Assembly: GCA_003165855.1 (NCBI GenBank)
Contig: PMXH01000368.1
Coordinates: forward strand, 2,203 to 9,690
Direction: 5' to 3'
DNA: 7,488 nt
From: Acidobacteriaceae bacterium
GTDB taxonomy: Bacteria > Acidobacteriota > Terriglobia > Terriglobales > Acidobacteriaceae
The notes below the pieces were generated by a model that did not search any database, was not told where the DNA came from, and worked only from the letters and a program-made list of their open reading frames with translations. The position numbers and the translations under genes were made by a program. Below, in pieces: positions 4,746 to 7,488 of the stretch. The first letter of the stretch is position 1; each line of letters begins with the position of its first letter.

Positions 4746-6965
4746 CTAGATTTTCTGCAGCCTCTGCACTTCATGCACGCCAGGAATCTTCCGCAGCCCG
4801 GCCATGATTTGTTCCAGATGTTTGAGGTCGGCGATGTCGAGGACGATCTCCACGCTCGCTTGGCTGTTGGAGGTATGCGCTCCGATATTGCGAATATTAC
4901 TCTGAGCATCTCCAATGACGCTTGTAATATTCTTAAGCATACCGAAGCGGTCGTCGCAATAAACCGTAAGCTTGACCGGATAAGCCGTGGGGGTGTTCTC
5001 ATCGCGGCCCCACTCCACATCGATGCGCCGTTCGGGTTCGTACATGAGGTTGGTAACGTTGGGACAACTCACCGCATGCACCGCCACTCCCTTGCCCCGC
5101 GTGATGTAACCCACAATGCCTTCTCCCCGAATGGGGTTACAACAACGCGCGCGATAGACCAGCATGTCGCCCTGGCCCTTGACCATGATGGCGTTGTGGT
5201 CGCCAAAGACGCGGCGCACCACGCTGGCAATGGCGCCGGGTTTGTTGCTCAGTCCCTCGGCTTCAATATCGCCCGCCATCGAAGGCGTGGCGCCCGCCGG
5301 CAGCAGCCGCGCCAGCACCTGCCGCGCGGAATATTTTCCGTAGCCAATCCCGGACATCAAGTCGTCAACTCTGCCCAGGCCATATGCGGCCGCAACCTTC
5401 TGCAGCTCTTCGTCCTTGATCTCCTTAAGTGCGATGCGATACTTGCGCGCTTCTTTCTCGATCACCTTGCGGCCAATTTCGATGGCCCGCTCCCGCTGAT
5501 GCACATTGAGCCAGTGCTTGATCTTGTTGCGTGAGCGCGAGGACTTGACCAGCCCCAGCCAGTCGCGGCTGGGCTTGTGTCCGGCCTGCGTGATGATCTC
5601 GACAATGTCGCCGGAATGCAGCTTGTGACGCAGCGGCACCATGCGGCCGTTCACTTTGGCTCCCACGCAAGTGTGGCCGACTTCCGTGTGAATCGTGTAG
5701 GCAAAGTCGATGGGCGTGGCTTCGCGTGGCAGCACTACCACCTTGCCTTTCGGCGTGAAGGTGTAAACCTCTTCGGGATAAAGATCGACCTTCAGCGCCG
5801 TAAGGAACTCATTGGGATCGCTGACATCGCGCTGCCACTCGACCACCTGCCGCAGCCACGCCAGCCGCTGCTCGTCCTGCGCCGAGACCGGACCGTCTTT
5901 GTATTTCCAGTGAGCCGCAATGCCTTCCTCGGCCATCTTGTGCATCTCTTCGGTGCGAATCTGGATCTCGAAAGGCGTTCCATCTTCGGTGATGACCGAG
6001 GTGTGCAGCGACTGGTAGAAGTTAGGCCGCGGCATGGCGATGAAGTCTTTGATGCGCCCCGGCACCGGTCGCCAAATGTTGTGGATGATTCCGAGCACCG
6101 CGTAACAATCCTGCAACGAGCGCGTGATCACTCGCATGGCAAAGAGGTCGTACACCTGATCGACGGAAATGTGCTGCCTCTGCAGCTTCTTGTGGATGCT
6201 GAACAGCCGCTTCATCCGGCTCTCCACCTTGGCCTGGATTCCAGCCTCTTTCAGCTTGTCGTTGATAATGACCTGCATCTTCGCGAGAAAGGCTTCGCCC
6301 TGTTTGCGGCGCGCGTTGACAGCTTTTTCCACCTGCGCGTAGCCGGCGGGATCGAGGAAGAGGAAACCGAGGTCTTCGAGTTCGCCGCGGATCTTTCCCA
6401 TACCCAGCCGGTGGGCGATGGGGGCGTAGATCTCGAGCGTCTCTTCGGCGATCTTGCGCTGGCGGTCGGGCTGCAGGTGTTCCAGCGTGCGCATGTTGTG
6501 CAGGCGGTCGGCCAGCTTGATGAGCACCACGCGGATGTCATCGACCATGGCGAGCATCATCTTGCGCAGGTTTTCGGCCTGCTGCTCTTCGCGCGTAGCG
6601 AAATCGATCTTGCTGATCTTGGTGACGCCTTCGACGATGTGCGCGACCTGCTCACCAAACTCCTTGCGGATGTCGACCATGGTCACCGAGGTGTCTTCAA
6701 CCGAGTCGTGGAGCAGGCCGGCGGCGATGGCGACGGGGTCCATCTTCATCTCGGCGAGCACGAGCGCGACCTCGAGGGGATGCACCAGGTAAGGCTCGCC
6801 GGAGGCGCGGGTCTGACCTTCGTGGTACTTCAGGGAGTAGTCGTAGGCTTTCTTGACGATGGACAGATCGTCCTGCGGACGATTTTCCTCGATCCGCTTC
6901 ATGAGCTCGCGGAACTTGGTGAGCGTAAGAGCGGTGGTCGCGATCTGTTGGCGCAAGCTCGCCAT
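4746..6965 (-). CDS. rel: Bifunctional (p)ppGpp synthetase/hydrolase, Rel/SpoT family
   Basis: Makes and degrades the alarmone (p)ppGpp and so controls the stringent response to amino-acid and carbon starvation; it associates with ribosomes. Full length at 739 aa. The hydrolase HD domain (about 40-195) has H62, HD 86-87, ED 90-91 and D153 in LADRLHN, so it should be active. The synthetase domain (about 245-355) contains RMKRLFSIHKK, then R304-x-K306-D307, the RxKD form typical of bifunctional enzymes rather than the ExDD of monofunctional RelA, and YQSLHT (317-322). TGS domain at 398-460. Zinc-finger-like segment with C608-C609, H630, C634. ACT domain at about 662-739. The start ATG 6965 lies 5 bp after TATAAT, suggesting leaderless translation. 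M22 (6902) is a less likely alternative. It appears to be the only RSH gene here, and no partner genes flank it. Confidence 0.97.
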   Translation of the reverse strand: MASLRQQIATTALTLTKFRELMKRIEENRPQDDLSIVKKAYDYSLKYHEGQTRASGEPYLVHPLEVALVLAEMKMDPVAIAAGLLHDSVEDTSVTMVDIRKEFGEQVAHIVEGVTKISKIDFATREEQQAENLRKMMLAMVDDIRVVLIKLADRLHNMRTLEHLQPDRQRKIAEETLEIYAPIAHRLGMGKIRGELEDLGFLFLDPAGYAQVEKAVNARRKQGEAFLAKMQVIINDKLKEAGIQAKVESRMKRLFSIHKKLQRQHISVDQVYDLFAMRVITRSLQDCYAVLGIIHNIWRPVPGRIKDFIAMPRPNFYQSLHTSVITEDGTPFEIQIRTEEMHKMAEEGIAAHWKYKDGPVSAQDEQRLAWLRQVVEWQRDVSDPNEFLTALKVDLYPEEVYTFTPKGKVVVLPREATPIDFAYTIHTEVGHTCVGAKVNGRMVPLRHKLHSGDIVEIITQAGHKPSRDWLGLVKSSRSRNKIKHWLNVHQRERAIEIGRKVIEKEARKYRIALKEIKDEELQKVAAAYGLGRVDDLMSGIGYGKYSARQVLARLLPAGATPSMAGDIEAEGLSNKPGAIASVVRRVFGDHNAIMVKGQGDMLVYRARCCNPIRGEGIVGYITRGKGVAVHAVSCPNVTNLMYEPERRIDVEWGRDENTPTAYPVKLTVYCDDRFGMLKNITSVIGDAQSNIRNIGAHTSNSQASVEIVLDIADLKHLEQIMAGLRKIPGVHEVQRLQKI

Positions 6966-6970
6966 GTAGG

Positions 6971-6976
6971 ATTATA
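6971..6976 (-). promoter_or_regulatory. Consensus -10 box of rel, implying a leaderless mRNA
   Basis: A perfect TATAAT (6976-6971 read on the minus strand) ends 5 nt before the rel ATG. Transcription would begin 6-8 nt after the box, that is at or next to the start codon. There is no Shine-Dalgarno in the gap (CCTAC). No good -35 box stands 16-18 bp upstream, so activation by a bound factor is plausible. Confidence 0.58.
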
Positions 6977-7032
6977 GCGTGCGGAGAGCGCCAGCTCAGA
7001 GGAAGGGCAACCGGAAGGCTGCCTCAATTGTA

Positions 7033-7048
7033 CGTTCCGGGGGGAACG
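7033..7048. promoter_or_regulatory. Operator-like palindrome 1 (rel-proximal)
   Basis: CGTTCC-GGGG-GGAACG, a perfect 6-bp-arm palindrome with a 4-bp spacer. It shares the GTTCC-N4-GGAAC core with two further sites. Its centre lies about 76 bp upstream of the predicted rel transcription start. Confidence 0.62.
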
Positions 7049-7068
7049 CTGGCGGGCAAGGCGGCGAG

Positions 7069-7084
7069 TGTTCCGACCGGAACA
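7069..7084. promoter_or_regulatory. Operator-like palindrome 2
   Basis: TGTTCCG-AC-CGGAACA, with perfect 7-bp arms, contains the GTTCC-N4-GGAAC core. Its centre is 36 bp from palindrome 1 and 26 bp from palindrome 3. Confidence 0.68.
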
Positions 7085-7092
7085 TTCGCTCT

Positions 7093-7112
7093 AATGTTCC
7101 AACTGGAACATT
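7093..7112. promoter_or_regulatory. Operator-like palindrome 3 (best arms)
   Basis: AATGTTCCA-AC-TGGAACATT is a perfect 20-bp palindrome with 9-bp arms. It is the strongest of the three GTTCC-N4-GGAAC sites. Such symmetry suits a dimeric repressor or activator, but I cannot assign the regulator. Confidence 0.7.
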
Positions 7113-7431
7113 TGTGCATGCAGGAATGTATGTATTAGTGGATACGTACAACTCTTCCTAAGTGAAGGAAGCTACAGGAGTTAAAGAAGGGACAAAGCGC
7201 AGGGGGCCGACGCGGTTACCGGGACGATAGGGCGTCGAGGGCGGCACTCGTCCCCATCGAGTGCTGATCAGGCCGTATGCGTGGAGGTTCTAAAGTACTG
7301 TGGGAAAGTGCGGAGTTTGGTCACGAACATCAATTTGCCCGTTTTTGCCGCTCACTTGCCTGCGCAGCCAAGGATGCATGTTGAAACGCCGCCATTTCAC
7401 GCATCGACGGGTCAAAACGTGAATCGCCTGT
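7113..7431. other. Gene-free, hairpin-rich intergenic stretch
   Basis: No reading frame with a start, ribosome binding site and protein-like composition is seen on either strand. Local structure is present: CTTCCT/AGGAAG flanking a 6-nt loop near 7154-7171; CGACGC/GCGTCG at 7208-7213 and 7232-7237; and a 7-bp stem GCACTCG/CGAGTGC at 7244-7264. None has a U-run behind it. TTGTGC (7112-7117) with TAGTGG 18 bp downstream is a poor rightward promoter match. The stretch could be an untranslated RNA, the remnant of a lost gene formerly controlled by the palindromes, or plain spacer. Confidence 0.4.
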
Positions 7432-7488
7432 GGCTGTTGAAAAACTCAATCACCAGAAAATGCCGAAAAAACTTTGCATTAGGAAGCC
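7432..7488. mobile_element. Possible insertion-sequence terminus at the window edge
   Basis: GGCTGTTGAAAAACTC at 7432-7447 resembles terminal inverted repeats of IS1182- and related DDE-type elements, which often read GAGTTTTTCAACAGCC at one end. If so, the element lies to the right and only its last ~57 bp are seen. No transposase fragment can be confirmed; both strands have only very short open stretches here. The opposite terminus and target duplication are out of view, so this is a motif-level call. Confidence 0.3.

Noticed and set aside
4719..4799. Short frame MKIVYAVTASRFSAASALHARQ after the exported protein
   Set aside because: Only 26 codons, it overlaps the rel 3' end antisense, and the resemblance to a signal peptide is superficial.
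5577..6977. 466-codon plus-strand open frame opposite rel
   Set aside because: It lies antisense to the fully conserved HD, synthetase and TGS domains of Rel. Its Val/Leu/His/Asp-rich translation mirrors high-GC codon bias of the real gene.
6979..7161. Plus-strand open frame of 60 codons over the rel upstream region
   Set aside because: It runs through the -10 side of rel and all three palindromes, has Gly/Arg-rich low-information composition and no ribosome binding site. The palindromes explain the sequence better.
1..7488. CRISPR array, prophage, toxin-antitoxin or defence system
   Set aside because: No regularly spaced repeats of CRISPR length, no phage or nuclease-type genes, and no two-gene toxin-antitoxin layout are visible. 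Apart from the exported protein, the 46-aa peptide and the possible IS end, the coding genes belong to conserved families.

Overview
The window looks like chromosomal DNA of a GC-rich, probably soil-type bacterium, most likely an acidobacterium. This rests on the set of housekeeping proteins, the high GC of all genes, and short period-10/11 intergenic repeats of a kind I associate with Acidobacteria. It is an inference; no 16S rRNA or other decisive marker is present. Most genes are conserved core genes on the minus strand.

Layout. Positions 1-578 (minus) hold the first 192 codons of a UvrD/PcrA-type helicase, cut by the window edge. Positions 720-791 (+) hold a tRNA whose cloverleaf reads anticodon GCG (Arg, codon CGC), with an unusual G3:U70 pair. 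At 858-954 (+) a near-consensus promoter is followed within about 40 bp by an intrinsic terminator, which reads as an unannotated small RNA of about 60 nt. Positions 961-2410 (minus) carry a likely three-gene unit: a 46-aa small membrane or pilin-like protein, a DUF971 protein with two CPCxxC clusters, and a SAM-dependent methyltransferase. rpmB (ribosomal protein L28) lies at 2555-2743 on the plus strand with its own promoter. Positions 2851-3811 (minus) hold a secreted or anchored FKBP-type prolyl isomerase and RidA. An unrecognised secreted protein (4005-4715, +) sits as an opposite-strand gene between ridA and rel. A full-length bifunctional Rel (p)ppGpp synthetase/hydrolase fills 4746-6965 (minus).

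The last ~520 bp, upstream of rel, encode no credible protein. They contain a perfect TATAAT box 5 bp from the rel start codon, suggesting a leaderless mRNA. Further out are three palindromes of the form GTTCC-N4-GGAAC that look like an operator array. A hairpin-rich stretch follows, and then a sequence resembling the terminus of an insertion sequence (GGCTGTTGAAAAACTC) that runs off the window edge.

The genes form several small transcription units rather than one pathway. Functionally they cover DNA repair (PcrA), translation (tRNA, L28), stress and stringent control (Rel), metabolite damage control (RidA) and envelope folding (FKBP). The items most worth a second look are the operator array with the leaderless rel promoter, the compact sRNA, the odd tRNA and the 46-aa membrane peptide.
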